In this document: one piece after another, positions 15,085 through 24,311 of the stretch
Layout: every line of letters starts with the position of its first letter
Numbering within the stretch: position 1 is the first letter of the stretch
NCBI RefSeq assembly: GCF_900102315.1
Contig: NZ_FNBL01000001.1
Coordinates: 62,001 to 126,000 of the forward strand
Direction of reading: 5' to 3'
DNA: 64,000 nt
Source: Celeribacter baekdonensis
GTDB lineage: Bacteria > Pseudomonadota > Alphaproteobacteria > Rhodobacterales > Rhodobacteraceae
Notes under the pieces: model-generated
Told to the model about the DNA's origin: nothing
The model's database searches: none
What the model saw: the letters and a program-made list of their open reading frames with translations, nothing else
Program-made: the position numbers and the translations under genes

Positions 15085-16491
15085 ATGTCCACCCCCATGT
15101 CCACCACACGTACCGAAACCGATAGCTTTGGCCCGCTCGAAGTCCCAAGCGACAAGTATTGGGGCGCGCAAACCCAGCGCTCAATCCTGAACTTCCCGAT
15201 CGGTTGGGAACGTCAGCCCGTGCCGATCATCCGCGCGCTGGGTGTGGTCAAAAAGGCCTGTGCGCTGGAAAACATGGCGCAGGGCAACCTGTCCAAAGAG
15301 TTGGGCGATGCGATTGTCGCCGCCGCGACCGAGGTGATCGACGGCAAGTTCGACGACAACTTCCCGCTCGTGGTGTGGCAAACCGGCTCCGGCACCCAGT
15401 CCAACATGAACGCCAATGAAGTGATCTCGAACCGCGCGATTGAAATGCTCGGCGGCGAAATGGGGTCGAAAAAGCCGGTTCACCCGAACGATCATTGCAA
15501 CATGGGCCAGTCCTCGAACGACACTTTCCCGACCGCGATGCATGTTGGCATCGGCATGCAGGCGCGTGATGTGTTGCTGCCGGGGTTGACCAAATTGGCC
15601 GAGGCGCTTGAAGTCAAAGCCGAGGCTTTCAAAGACATCATTAAAATCGGCCGCACCCATACTCAGGACGCGACCCCGCTGACCTTGGGCCAGGAATTCT
15701 CCGGCTACGCTCACCAAGTCCGCATGGGCATCAAACGCGTTGAGATGTGCCTGCCCGCGATTTATGAGCTGGCACAGGGCGGCACCGCCGTGGGCACCGG
15801 GCTGAACACTCAAAAAGGCTGGGCCGAAGCCGTGGCGAAAAACATGGCCGAGATCACTGGCCTGCCGTTTGTGACCGCGCCGAACAAATTCGAAGCGCTC
15901 GCCGCCCATGACGCCATGGTGATGTTCTCCGGCGCGCTCAAAACCGTCGCCGCCTCGCTGTTCAAAATTGCCAATGACATCCGCCTGTTGGGCTCCGGCC
16001 CGCGCTGTGGTTTGGGCGAATTGATCCTGCCGGAAAACGAACCGGGCTCGTCCATTATGCCGGGCAAGGTCAACCCGACCCAAGCCGAAGCGCTGACCAT
16101 GGTCTGCGCCCATGTCATGGGGAATGACGCCGCCGTGGGCTTTGCCGGCAGCCAAGGTCATTTCGAATTGAACGTCTACAATCCGATGATGTCCTATAAC
16201 GTCTTGCAATCCATGCAGCTTTTGGGTGACAGCGCCTCCGCCTTTACCGACAACATGGTTGTGGGCATCGAGGCCAACGAACCGCGTATCGAGAAACTTT
16301 TGCACGAGTCCCTGATGCTGGTCACCGCTCTGGCCCCGACCATCGGCTATGACAACGCCACGAAAGTTGCCAAAACCGCGCATAAAAACGGCACCACGTT
16401 GAAAGAAGAAGCCATCGCTTTGGGCTTTGTCGATGAAGCCACATTTGACGCCGTGGTCCGCCCGGAACAGATGATCGGCCCGAAAGGCTAA
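15085..16491 (+). CDS. fumC: Fumarate hydratase class II
   Basis: A 468-aa iron-free fumarase that interconverts fumarate and L-malate in the TCA cycle. Seen: [16 protein letters not shown] (about 98-113), [21 protein letters not shown] (about 133-153) and the superfamily signature [11 protein letters not shown] (about 320-330, with the catalytic loop). The length is as expected for the homotetrameric class II enzyme. The start is ATG 15085, or 15097 four codons later; the GGGAGATCCCCCC sequence suits 15085. It is followed by a strong terminator. Heat-stable, oxygen-tolerant FumC is the usual fumarase in this group. Confidence 0.96.
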   Translation: MSTPMSTTRTETDSFGPLEVPSDKYWGAQTQRSILNFPIGWERQPVPIIRALGVVKKACALENMAQGNLSKELGDAIVAAATEVIDGKFDDNFPLVVWQTGSGTQSNMNANEVISNRAIEMLGGEMGSKKPVHPNDHCNMGQSSNDTFPTAMHVGIGMQARDVLLPGLTKLAEALEVKAEAFKDIIKIGRTHTQDATPLTLGQEFSGYAHQVRMGIKRVEMCLPAIYELAQGGTAVGTGLNTQKGWAEAVAKNMAEITGLPFVTAPNKFEALAAHDAMVMFSGALKTVAASLFKIANDIRLLGSGPRCGLGELILPENEPGSSIMPGKVNPTQAEALTMVCAHVMGNDAAVGFAGSQGHFELNVYNPMMSYNVLQSMQLLGDSASAFTDNMVVGIEANEPRIEKLLHESLMLVTALAPTIGYDNATKVAKTAHKNGTTLKEEAIALGFVDEATFDAVVRPEQMIGPKG

Positions 16492-16556
16492 GTCAGGGAC
16501 CGGCGCACCGTCGAAAGTGGCCGCCTCTGACGCACTGAACACGGCATATGAACGTG

Positions 16557-16588
16557 AAGGCGGCCTTCGGGTCGCCTTTCCTTTTTTG
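16557..16588 (+). terminator. Intrinsic terminator of fumC
   Basis: Stem AAGGCG / CGCCTT with a short GC-rich loop, followed by a T-rich tract CTTTTTT at about 16581-16587. Confidence 0.75.
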
Positions 16589-16591
16589 CGG

Positions 16592-16980
16592 CAAAACGCG
16601 CAGTCCTTATCGAAAACAAGGCCTCAGCAAAACAGGAGAGGCCTCTAGCCACCCACGTCTCATCGCCCTCCCCCTGTGCGCCCCGAACAGGCGAGCGACC
16701 GAATTTTTCGAACTTTTACCCTGACAAAATCAACATTCTGTGCAATATTACACAGGAGGCCGACACTCTATCCCGCAGTTATGCTCTTTGCGCAGAGTTG
16801 ATACATAAAAGACATGACATGCAAAAATTCAAATATCCATCAGACAATATTGTTTTGTATTGATCGGCATCAAGGTAATTTTGCGCCAGTGATGTACTAT
16901 GATGACATCGTCCAAGGCAAGAAAGAGCGGACAGCGCTCCACATCTGTATTGGACATCATATGACTCCGGGGAGGATATC
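16592..16980. other. Intergenic region before the secreted protein gene
   Basis: About 390 bp. The second half (16720-16980) is clearly AT-richer than its surroundings and presumably holds the promoter of the next gene. An open frame on the minus strand across 16779-17066 overlaps the real gene start and has no family features; I treat it as spurious. Confidence 0.4.
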
Positions 16981-17769
16981 ATGACAAACTTTGCCACATC
17001 CAAAAAATCGAAACTTATGAGTGCCTTGTCCATTTTGGCATTGAGTGCGGCTTTGGTCGGTACCACGGCCTATGTAATGAGTGTAGATGTTGTGACACCC
17101 GCCTATGCCGCCGAAGACGGTGAAGACGGTGGGCAAAAAGGCCCACACGCTGGCTCTGGCAATAGCGATTCCGGCAGCGGCGGGGAAGAAGGCCATGGTG
17201 GCCAATCCACCGGCGCAGAGGGTTCTGGCCAAGGTGGGCCGGGCGAAGACTCTGAGGGTGCAGGTCCGCGCGCCAATCAAGACAGTTCCAACTCAGGGAC
17301 TGGTGGGCCGGTTTGGGCCAACGAAGGCATCCCGGAAGTTGAAATTGGTCGCCTCAACGTGGCCCGTTCACCCGCGCATGTGTTGGATCGTGCCCTGACA
17401 GAGGCGCTTGCGGAACTGTCGGGCGATGCGGTTGAGTTCTATAATCTCAGCCTCTCCGACATGATTACCGAGTTGTCGCTCAATTGGGATGACACCGTGA
17501 TCATCGACAGCCCGCTGCAAAGTCTGGCCTTGTTCCAGGCCTATCTTGAAGGGGAAACCCCATTGGCCGCCAGCGGCGTCACAAACAATGTCGATACGAT
17601 TTTGGCCGCCCTTTTGGGGGTCGCCTCTGACAAGACCGTCCCGATTTCGACCGACACTGTGATCGCCGTCACGACGATTCTCGGCGTTCCGATGAGCGCT
17701 GCCGATGCCGCCGACCTTGCGGCCGATGCCGAAGCCATTCGCATCGCAGTTCTTGCAGGTCACGGTTGA
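16981..17769 (+). CDS. Secreted Gly/Ser-rich hypothetical protein
   Basis: A 262-aa exported protein of unknown function. It has a signal peptide (basic start, hydrophobic SALSILALSAALVGTTAYVM, cleavage near AYA-AED at about 43), then a low-complexity Gly/Ser/Glu/Asp-rich region (about 44-110), then a conserved-looking folded domain (about 115-262) with NVARSPAHVLDRALTEALAEL and an alanine-rich helical end. A GGGGAGG ribosome site stands before the ATG. The gene is monocistronic between AT-rich DNA and a perfect terminator. I do not recognise the family; the low-complexity linker suggests a cell-surface or periplasmic matrix role. Confidence 0.7.
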   Translation: MTNFATSKKSKLMSALSILALSAALVGTTAYVMSVDVVTPAYAAEDGEDGGQKGPHAGSGNSDSGSGGEEGHGGQSTGAEGSGQGGPGEDSEGAGPRANQDSSNSGTGGPVWANEGIPEVEIGRLNVARSPAHVLDRALTEALAELSGDAVEFYNLSLSDMITELSLNWDDTVIIDSPLQSLALFQAYLEGETPLAASGVTNNVDTILAALLGVASDKTVPISTDTVIAVTTILGVPMSAADAADLAADAEAIRIAVLAGHG

Positions 17770-17800
17770 GCCCCGTCGATCTGATCACAAACAACAGAAC

Positions 17801-17823
17801 AGAGGCCCCCATTGGGGGCCTCT
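17801..17823 (+). terminator. Hairpin after the Gly/Ser-rich protein gene
   Basis: A perfect 10-bp stem AGAGGCCCCC / GGGGGCCTCT with a 3-nt loop, 32 bp after the stop codon. No long T-run follows. Confidence 0.65.
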
Positions 17824-17887
17824 CCCACAGACAGATTCACAGACAGATTTTGCCCTTAATGAACAGATAAGAGTCTATGGAGCACCT

Positions 17888-18706
17888 ATGAAACCGATCA
17901 CGCACATATCCTGCCTCGCACCGCTCGCTTTGAGTGTCGCGTTGACCGCCGCCATGACGACCCCTCTGACCGCCGCGCCCGACAACCTGCCCGGCGCGGG
18001 TCTTGCCAGTGTCACCTACGGCCCCTATCTGCGTGCCGAATTTGGCATGGCCACCACCGATATCAATGACGGATCGTGGCAACCCCACGGCTATCCCTCC
18101 GACCCGCAAGTCAATTTTGACCTGAGCGGCGAAGATGGCAGTTTTGGCACTGTGGCGATGGGCTTTGACTGGATGAATGGCTATCGCTTCGATCTGGGGA
18201 TGACATTTTCCGAATCCATGAGCGTCACCGGTCCCTGCGCCTCCGCCTCTGACGGGTCCAGTTGCGCGATCCATGCCGATATCACTTCGGCCTCTTTGAA
18301 AACCAACGCTCTGATGGGCAGCCTCTATTATTCGCCACTTGAGGCCGCTGGCAAAAACACCACCTTCAACCCGTTTGTCGTGGTCGGTCTTGGTCTTGCC
18401 AACAACAAAGTTGGAGATTGGACCCGGACCAATGACAGCTTGGTGACCGGGGTTGATCGCAGTTTTGAGGGCGACAGTTCCACCAGCCTGGCCTATTCTT
18501 TGGGCTTTGGCGCCAGTTGGCAGGTCACCAAACCCGGCCAATGGCCCGTCATTTTGGAAGCCAGCTATCGCTACTATAATTTCGGCACAGCCCAAGGCGG
18601 CAGCACCCCGATTGATAGTGGACAGCCTCCGGTCAGCCCGCTGACATTCGACGTGGACAATCAAGTCGTGAGCATTGGTGTGCGTGTGCCGCTTCAGCGC
18701 ATGTAA
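17888..18706 (+). CDS. Outer-membrane beta-barrel protein
   Basis: A 272-aa protein with a signal peptide (MKPITHISCLAPLALSVALTAAMTTPLTAAP) and a chain of amphipathic strands ending in a barrel-like final strand (NQVVSIGVRVPLQRM). Seen: GPYLRAEFGMA near the start and VGLGLANNKVGDW, SLGFGASWQVTKPGQWPVILEASYRYYNFG, typical of OmpA/OmpW-like or opacity-type small barrels. The in-frame extension upstream of 17888 is ignored because the signal peptide begins there. Two cysteines (in GPCASASDGSSCAIH) may form a loop disulfide. A pore or surface role is inferred. It follows the secreted protein gene after a terminator, so it has its own promoter. Confidence 0.75.
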   Translation: MKPITHISCLAPLALSVALTAAMTTPLTAAPDNLPGAGLASVTYGPYLRAEFGMATTDINDGSWQPHGYPSDPQVNFDLSGEDGSFGTVAMGFDWMNGYRFDLGMTFSESMSVTGPCASASDGSSCAIHADITSASLKTNALMGSLYYSPLEAAGKNTTFNPFVVVGLGLANNKVGDWTRTNDSLVTGVDRSFEGDSSTSLAYSLGFGASWQVTKPGQWPVILEASYRYYNFGTAQGGSTPIDSGQPPVSPLTFDVDNQVVSIGVRVPLQRM

Positions 18707-18730
18707 GTCATCAGCCATCGAAACACGCCC

Positions 18731-18766
18731 AGCCCCGTTCCTCCGCCGCGTTGAACGGGGCTTTCT
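18731..18766 (+). terminator. Intrinsic terminator of the beta-barrel gene
   Basis: A perfect 10-bp stem AGCCCCGTTC / GAACGGGGCT with a 12-nt loop, followed by TTTCT. Confidence 0.8.
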
Positions 18767-18809
18767 ATCTGATCTTGGCGATGACCTGCGCATGGGGTAG
18801 ATTGCCGCC

Positions 18810-18998
18810 ATGAGCGCCGATAAAAACGTCATCAATCTCAATCAGATCCGCAAGGCCAAAGCCCGCGCGGACAAACGCGCATTGGCCGATGAGAATGCGG
18901 TGAAATTCGGGCGCAGCAAGGCACAAAAGGCGCTCGAACAGGCCCAAACGGCCAAAGCCAAGGCCATATTGGACGCCCATAAGAAAGACGACAGATGA
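18810..18998 (+). CDS. DUF4169 family small protein
   Basis: A 62-aa, highly charged, Ala/Lys-rich protein that matches DUF4169: VINLNQIRKAKARADKRALADENAVKFGRSKAQKALE. It is predicted to be one long helix. The function is unknown. It overlaps the next gene by four bases (ATGA), a pairing with a ribbon-helix-helix protein that looks conserved in Rhodobacterales. Confidence 0.8.
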   Translation: MSADKNVINLNQIRKAKARADKRALADENAVKFGRSKAQKALEQAQTAKAKAILDAHKKDDR

Positions 18999-19231
18999 GT
19001 GCGCGTCCACTCACGCGACCAGTCAAACGTTCACTGACCCTGCACGGTCACCGCACCTCTGTGTCCCTTGAGGATGCGTTTTGGCGCGCCTTTCGTGCCA
19101 TCGCCAAAGAGCGCGATCTGCCGATCAATGTGCTGGCCGCAGAGATTGATGAAACCCGCGGCGTGGACAGTGGTCTGGCCTCCGCGATCCGGGTCTATGT
19201 CTTGGAATACACACAGAAAAAGCTGCCTTAG
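18995..19231 (+). CDS. Ribbon-helix-helix domain protein (RHH_4 type)
   Basis: A 78-aa protein with a ribbon-helix-helix-like DNA-binding fold of the alphaproteobacterial RHH_4 (PF13467) type. Seen: the strand KRSLTLHGHRTSVSLEDAFWRAFRAIAKERDLPINVLAAEID followed by a helix ending in IRVYVLEYTQ. It is translationally coupled to the DUF4169 gene. It ends four bases inside the convergent phytoene-synthase-like gene. Target genes are unknown. Confidence 0.82.
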   Translation: MSARPLTRPVKRSLTLHGHRTSVSLEDAFWRAFRAIAKERDLPINVLAAEIDETRGVDSGLASAIRVYVLEYTQKKLP

Positions 19232-20007
19232 AAAAAGCCCCATGTCGGTGACTGAGACGCCAGTGCCAAGCGCAGGGATTTGCGCGCAGGCCCCTGTTTC
19301 AGACGTCCGTCCAAAACCGCGCTTGGGTCTTTCGCCGCTTGTTGCAGGATCGGCAACATCATCACCGCGTCGATCATCGGCGCGCGCGCGGATTTGCCAA
19401 GTTTTGAAAGCTGCTGCGCGCCCCAACGGGCCTGTTCCAACGTGGCTTTCGCCAATGTTGCCACCGCGTCCGGGCGCCCATCAAGCAAAGGCACCCGTCC
19501 CGCGTCGACAAGTGCCGGGATCGCCATGAAATAGCGCGCCAAAGCCCCAGCCTGCCCCAGACTGTTGAGCGGTTTTGACGCCGTGTCCGGCGCGCCCAAA
19601 AGCCGCGCCGCGACATGCAGCGGAATGGTGTATGTCGCGTGGAGATAGCGGTACAGCGCCGCCGCATCTTCATGCGGATCGCGGTAAATATCCCATTGAC
19701 GCGCCGTCACCGTGGCGTCCAGCGCCTCAGCCGATGCAATATCCAACACCGCCGCCAAAGGCGCGGCCACCTCATGGGCGCGCGGGGCTTTGCCTTCGGT
19801 TTTCTCGGTCAACACATCGCGCCAAAATTGCAGGCGCATCTCCGCAATCATGCTTTCTTTCGTCACCCAAGGCGCTTTTGCGACCTCCAGACAAAAGGCA
19901 TGGATCGGAAACAACACATCGCGTGCCGAAACAGGCGCGGCCATGGTGGCGCGAAATCGGTCTTCGTCGCCCTTTTGGACAATCTCGGCGCAGGCTTGCA
20001 CGGACAT
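19228..20007 (-). CDS. Squalene/phytoene synthase-like protein (NDUFAF6-type)
   Basis: About 259 residues of the squalene/phytoene synthase fold. The FCLEVAKAPWVTKESMIAEMRLQFWRDVL stretch (early part) and the later Tyr/Ala-rich helices align with the family, but the two DxxxD metal-binding motifs of true prenyl synthases are absent. It is therefore closer to the alphaproteobacterial relatives of NDUFAF6, a mitochondrial complex I assembly factor, than to a carotenoid or hopanoid enzyme. The ATG at 20007 has a good GGGAG site and avoids overlap with the cimA stop; an upstream GTG at 20031 is possible. It is cotranscribed with cimA. Confidence 0.75.
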   Translation of the reverse strand: MSVQACAEIVQKGDEDRFRATMAAPVSARDVLFPIHAFCLEVAKAPWVTKESMIAEMRLQFWRDVLTEKTEGKAPRAHEVAAPLAAVLDIASAEALDATVTARQWDIYRDPHEDAAALYRYLHATYTIPLHVAARLLGAPDTASKPLNSLGQAGALARYFMAIPALVDAGRVPLLDGRPDAVATLAKATLEQARWGAQQLSKLGKSARAPMIDAVMMLPILQQAAKDPSAVLDGRLKQGPARKSLRLALASQSPTWGFF

Positions 20008-20020
20008 CACACGGTCTCCC

Positions 20021-21649
20021 TCATTCAGCACCTAATGCCTGCGCGCCATCGCGCGTCAATTTCCAAAGCACCGCATCCAAAAGCGCCTCAAAAGACGCGT
20101 CTATGATGTTTGATGACACACCGACCGTCGACCAACGCCGCCCCAAGCTGTCTTCGTGATCAATGATCACGCGGGTGCGCGCCTCTGTGCCGCCATTGGT
20201 GATTCTGACTTTAAAATCAACCAGTTCCATATCGGAAATCAGATCGGAATAGGGTCCCAAATCCTTGACCAACGCTTTCGAGAGCGCGTTGACCGGCCCG
20301 CCGTCCGAGCCATCCGCCATGATGCCCTCAGACACCGACAAATGCCGCTCGCCCGCGATATTGACCACCACCGTGACCTCGGACAGGTGGATCACCCGGC
20401 CCTTGACGTCCTTGCGGCGTTCGACCGTGGCGCGGTAGCGTTCGACCTCGAAAAACGCCGGCATCAGGCCCAATTCGCGCCGCGCTTCCAATTCAAACGA
20501 GGCCTGCGCGGTGTCATAGGAATATCCCTCTGCCTCGCGCTCTTTGATCCGGTCCAAAATCCGCCCCAGATCGGCCTTTGTCGACACATCCAATCCCATA
20601 TCGGACAGGCGCGAGCGCAGGTTTGATTGCCCCGCCTGATTGGACATTGGCACGATCCGGGCGTTGCCGACGATCTCCGGCGGGATGTGTTCATAGGTGG
20701 TTGGGTCTTTGAGAATGGCCGAGGCGTGAAGGCCGGCTTTATGGGCGAATGCGGAGGCACCGACATAGGGCGAGCTGCGCAAAGGCACACGGTTGAGGAT
20801 GTCGTCAAGCATCCGCGACACCTTGACCAGATCGGCCAAAGCGGCCTCGGTGACACCGGTGTCGAGCGTCGATTTATACGGTTCTTTTAGTAGAAATGTC
20901 GGGATCAAGGTGGTCAAATTGGCATTGCCACAGCGTTCGCCCAGACCATTCAACGTGCCCTGCACCTGCCGCGCCCCGGCATTGATCGCCGCCAGTGAAT
21001 TGGCCACCGCATTGCCGGTGTCATCATGGGTGTGAATGCCCAAATGGGTGCCGGGAATGCCGGATTCAATGACCTTTAACGTGATCTGATAAACCTCACC
21101 CGGAAGCGTGCCGCCATTGGTGTCGCAGAGTACGATCCAGCGCGCGCCATTGTCATAGGCGGCGGTGAGACAGGCCAGCGCATAGTCGGGATTGGCCTTG
21201 TAGCCGTCAAAGAAATGTTCGGCATCAAACAGCGCCTCGCGTCCTTGGGCGACCAGATGCGCGATGGATTTGGCGATGTTGTCGAGATTCTCCTCAAGCG
21301 TGATGCCAAGAGCGGTGGTGACGTGAAAATCATGGGTTTTGCCGACCAGACAGACGGCTTTCGTCCCCGCGTTCAACACCCCCGCCAGCACCTCGTCATT
21401 TTCGGCCGAGCGCCCTGCCCGTTTGGTCATGCCAAAAGCGGTGAAGGTGGCGCGGGTCTTGGGCGGTTCGGCGAAAAATTCGCTGTCGGTCGGGTTTGCG
21501 CCGGGCCAGCCGCCTTCGATATAATCGACGCCCAGATGATCGAGCGCCTCGGCGATCATGTGCTTTTCGGGCGTGGAAAATTGCACACCTTGGGTTTGCT
21601 GGCCGTCTCTGAGCGTTGTGTCGAAGAGGTAGAGGCGATCGCGGGTCAT
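20021..21649 (-). CDS. cimA: (R)-citramalate synthase
   Basis: A 542-aa enzyme of the isopropylmalate/homocitrate synthase family, CimA branch. It condenses pyruvate with acetyl-CoA to citramalate, opening a threonine-independent isoleucine route. Seen: LFDTTLRDGQQTQGVQFS (about 8-25), the metal-binding HTHDDTGNAVANSLAA (about 204-219), NGLGERCGNANL and a C-terminal LeuA allosteric domain (after about 410) for isoleucine feedback. The ATG at 21649 has an AGGA at good spacing; an earlier GTG at 21664 is less likely. Confidence 0.9.
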   Translation of the reverse strand: MTRDRLYLFDTTLRDGQQTQGVQFSTPEKHMIAEALDHLGVDYIEGGWPGANPTDSEFFAEPPKTRATFTAFGMTKRAGRSAENDEVLAGVLNAGTKAVCLVGKTHDFHVTTALGITLEENLDNIAKSIAHLVAQGREALFDAEHFFDGYKANPDYALACLTAAYDNGARWIVLCDTNGGTLPGEVYQITLKVIESGIPGTHLGIHTHDDTGNAVANSLAAINAGARQVQGTLNGLGERCGNANLTTLIPTFLLKEPYKSTLDTGVTEAALADLVKVSRMLDDILNRVPLRSSPYVGASAFAHKAGLHASAILKDPTTYEHIPPEIVGNARIVPMSNQAGQSNLRSRLSDMGLDVSTKADLGRILDRIKEREAEGYSYDTAQASFELEARRELGLMPAFFEVERYRATVERRKDVKGRVIHLSEVTVVVNIAGERHLSVSEGIMADGSDGGPVNALSKALVKDLGPYSDLISDMELVDFKVRITNGGTEARTRVIIDHEDSLGRRWSTVGVSSNIIDASFEALLDAVLWKLTRDGAQALGAE

Positions 21650-21660
21650 TGGTTGGTCCT

Positions 21661-21770
21661 CCACTCAAGTGTTTTGCCCGGCGGCACGCCGGGCTGCGCC
21701 TGCCTTCCCCCCGGCAGGCGCATATGCGCCCGCCAAGGCAGGCTCCGCCCTCCGTTTACAGAACTGCGCA
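21661..21770. repeat. Cluster of GC-rich palindromes between cimA and cysS
   Basis: This 110-bp spacer is almost entirely made of overlapping GC-rich inverted repeats: GCCCGGC/GCCGGGC at about 21667-21685, and nested copies of GCCTGCC...GGCAGGC with a central GCGCATATGCGC. No normal terminator T-run follows. It may be a REP-like palindromic unit or a complex terminator for cysS. Confidence 0.5.
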
Positions 21771-23192
21771 TCACAGAAGCCCCTCTAGGTCTTGTACCGA
21801 TGGGGCTCCATTGATCGTGGCAGTCGCAGATTGAACATTATTTTCCTTTGTAACCGTGAGTTCTACGCCCAGATTAGAAGCTTCTTTTTTCAACGCATCA
21901 GCTTGAGAGAAATCTTTCGCAGTTCTGTATGCCATCCATTTCGCAGCAATGCGGTTCGCCAATCCTAAAGTTTCGATACTGACCCCAACGCCCAAGCTTC
22001 CTTGTCCAAAAGTGATCGGTTCAGCAAGTCCGATCAATTCCAGACCAGATTGCAAAGCGACAAGGTCTTTCTCCTTAGCAAGTCGATGAAGCTCAGCGAT
22101 AGCAGCAGGCGTATTCAAATCATCACAAAGCGCCGCCAAAAATTTTTCTGAGGGAGCAAATTCATGAGTATCTAAAGGAGCAGTAAGGTCCCACCACTTC
22201 GTCAACGTTGCCTTCGCCTGCTCCGCCTTCTCAGCCGTCCAGTCCATCGGCTTGCGGTAATGCGTGCTTAAAAACACAAACCGGATCACCTCGCCTGGAA
22301 CGCCCGCCATCCCGTCATGGCCATCCAACAGGTCCCGAACGGTAAAGAAATTGCCCAAACTCTTGGACATTTTCTTGCCCTCGACCTGCAACATTTCGTT
22401 GTGCAGCCAAAAGTTGGCAAAGCCGCCGCCGTCATGCTCGTGGCCATGGGCACAGCAGCTTTGGGCGATCTCGTTTTCGTGGTGCGGGAACATCAGATCG
22501 TTGCCGCCGCCGTGGATGTCGAAACTCTCGCCCAAAAGCTCATAGGACATGGCAGAGCATTCGATGTGCCAGCCGGGGCGACCATACCCCCAAGGGCTGT
22601 CCCATCCCGGTTGATCCTCTGAGGAGGGTTTCCACAGGACAAAATCCATCGGATTGCGTTTATAAGGCGCAACCTCAACCCGCGCCCCGGCGATCATATC
22701 GTCAATCGAACGCCCTGAAAGCGCGCCGTATTTCTCATAGCTTTCGACCGCGAACAACACATGCCCCTCGGCGGCATAGGCGTGACCCTTGTCAATCAGC
22801 CCCTCGATCATCTCGATCATCGCGCCAATATACTCGGTCGCGCGCGGCATCTCGTTCGGGTCCAGTGCGCCAACAGCGCGCATATCATCAAGATACCACT
22901 GTGTTGTTTCATCGGTGATCTCGCGAATGCTGCGCCCACTTTCGGCGGCGCGCGCGTTGATTTTATCGTCCACGTCGGTGAAATTGCGCACATAGGTGAC
23001 ATGATCGGGGCCATAAACATGACGCAACAGCCGATAGAGCACGTCGAACACGATCACAGGGCGCGCATTGCCGATATGGGCGCGATCATAGACCGTTGGC
23101 CCACAGACATACATGCGCACATTATTGCGGTCGATCGGCTCGAAAACCTCTTTTTTGCGGGTTTTCGTGTTGGTCAGCTTGATCACGGTCAT
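21771..23192 (-). CDS. cysS: Cysteinyl-tRNA synthetase
   Basis: A 473-aa class I aminoacyl-tRNA synthetase that charges tRNA-Cys. Seen: the zinc Cys in [18 protein letters not shown] with the HIGN ATP motif (about 28-46), zinc-site residues near CSAMS (about 212) and HHENEIAQS, the KMSKSLGN signature (about 272-279) and the anticodon-binding C-terminal domain. Base and codon use change sharply within the gene: the part encoding roughly the last 145 residues (21780-22205) is much AT-richer than the rest, which suggests recombination with a foreign allele. The frame stays intact, so the enzyme should be functional. Confidence 0.95.
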   Translation of the reverse strand: MTVIKLTNTKTRKKEVFEPIDRNNVRMYVCGPTVYDRAHIGNARPVIVFDVLYRLLRHVYGPDHVTYVRNFTDVDDKINARAAESGRSIREITDETTQWYLDDMRAVGALDPNEMPRATEYIGAMIEMIEGLIDKGHAYAAEGHVLFAVESYEKYGALSGRSIDDMIAGARVEVAPYKRNPMDFVLWKPSSEDQPGWDSPWGYGRPGWHIECSAMSYELLGESFDIHGGGNDLMFPHHENEIAQSCCAHGHEHDGGGFANFWLHNEMLQVEGKKMSKSLGNFFTVRDLLDGHDGMAGVPGEVIRFVFLSTHYRKPMDWTAEKAEQAKATLTKWWDLTAPLDTHEFAPSEKFLAALCDDLNTPAAIAELHRLAKEKDLVALQSGLELIGLAEPITFGQGSLGVGVSIETLGLANRIAAKWMAYRTAKDFSQADALKKEASNLGVELTVTKENNVQSATATINGAPSVQDLEGLL

Positions 23193-23379
23193 AAGCGCTC
23201 CTCAGGGCAATCCCCGCGGGCTTATCAGCTTACTTTTTGAGAGAAAAGAGACCGACCCCGCGTAACTTTCGTTAGCAGATAATGCAGCAGATAATGATGG
23301 TGCAGATGTGGGTCATGGAGACCTTATAGCCAGCGGCTTTGGCCTTGCAAAGCCCCTTTTGCCGCGTCACCTTGGCACC

Positions 23380-24210
23380 ATGACACAGCATCCCATTCCC
23401 GACCCGATCCACAGCGTGCCCGAGGGCATTGAGCAGCTTTTGGAAATCATGAAGCGCCTGCGCGATCCAAAGGGCGGTTGCCCTTGGGATATCGAGCAGG
23501 ATTTCGCGACGATTTCGCCCTACACAATCGAAGAAGCCTATGAGGTCGATGATGCGATCACCCGCGGCGATATGGCGGATTTGAAATCCGAGCTGGGGGA
23601 TTTGCTGTTTCAATCGGTGTTTCAGGCGCAAATCGCGGCGGACAAAGGGCTTTTTGACTTTCACGATGTCGCCAAAGCGATCTCGGACAAGATGATTTCA
23701 CGCCATCCGCATGTCTTTGGCGATGAAAGCAACCAAAAAAGCCCGGAACAGCAAACCCTTGATTGGGAACGCGAAAAAGCCGCCGAGCGTAAGCGGCGCG
23801 GCGAAACGCGGGTCCTGGACGGGGTGGCCATGGGATTGCCCGCCTTGATGCGGGCGCAAAAATTGCAAAAACGCGCGGCCCGCGTTGGGTTTGACTGGCC
23901 GGATGTGTCGCATGTGATCGACAAAATCCGTGAGGAAGCGGCAGAATTGGTTGAGGCGCGTGAGAGCAAAACCCAAGCGGATGTGTTCGAGGAATTCGGG
24001 GATTTATTGTTCGTTGTGGTCAATCTGGGCCGGCATTTGGGCGTCGATGCCGAGGAAGCCCTGCGCGGTTGCAACGCTAAATTCACCCGTCGGTTCAATG
24101 CTATAGAGGATCATCTTGTATCAAAAGGCAAGACGCCCCAAGACAGTGATCTGGCGGAAATGGATGCGCTTTGGGACGCGGTGAAAGCGGCAGAGAAAAC
24201 CGCCAGATAG
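23380..24210 (+). CDS. mazG: Nucleoside triphosphate pyrophosphohydrolase MazG
   Basis: A 276-aa all-alpha NTP pyrophosphohydrolase with two tandem MazG domains, which hydrolyses (d)NTPs to monophosphates and modulates stress signalling or cleans the nucleotide pool. Seen: LRDPKGGCPWDIEQDFATISPYTIEEAYEVDDAI and the ExxE...ExxD metal pattern SELGDLLFQSVF in the first domain (about 25-75), and a second copy with IREEAAELVEA and VFEEFGDLLFVVVNL (about 185-225). The ATG at 23380 is chosen since the upstream extension is not family-like. Just upstream lie short repeats of GCAGATAATG (23275-23298). Confidence 0.92.
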   Translation: MTQHPIPDPIHSVPEGIEQLLEIMKRLRDPKGGCPWDIEQDFATISPYTIEEAYEVDDAITRGDMADLKSELGDLLFQSVFQAQIAADKGLFDFHDVAKAISDKMISRHPHVFGDESNQKSPEQQTLDWEREKAAERKRRGETRVLDGVAMGLPALMRAQKLQKRAARVGFDWPDVSHVIDKIREEAAELVEARESKTQADVFEEFGDLLFVVVNLGRHLGVDAEEALRGCNAKFTRRFNAIEDHLVSKGKTPQDSDLAEMDALWDAVKAAEKTAR

Positions 24211-24311
24211 GCCGAAATCACCCCGCCACATTTCCCGAGTAAATTTATCACCTATTGACCAGAGAGTTTTTGTCGGGTTTAAAAGCCGCAAATGAAGCCT
24301 TGGAGATTCTG

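Noticed and set aside
15181-16542. A 453-codon open frame on the strand opposite fumC
   Set aside because: It mirrors the third-codon-position bias of fumC, has no ribosome site and no family motif. Similar shadows lie opposite the aminotransferase (33215-34486), the FAD oxidase (34593-36008) and putA (62534-63739).
16779-17066. 95-codon minus-strand frame with several cysteines
   Set aside because: It runs opposite the signal peptide of the secreted protein and through AT-rich promoter DNA. No ribosome site or family was seen.
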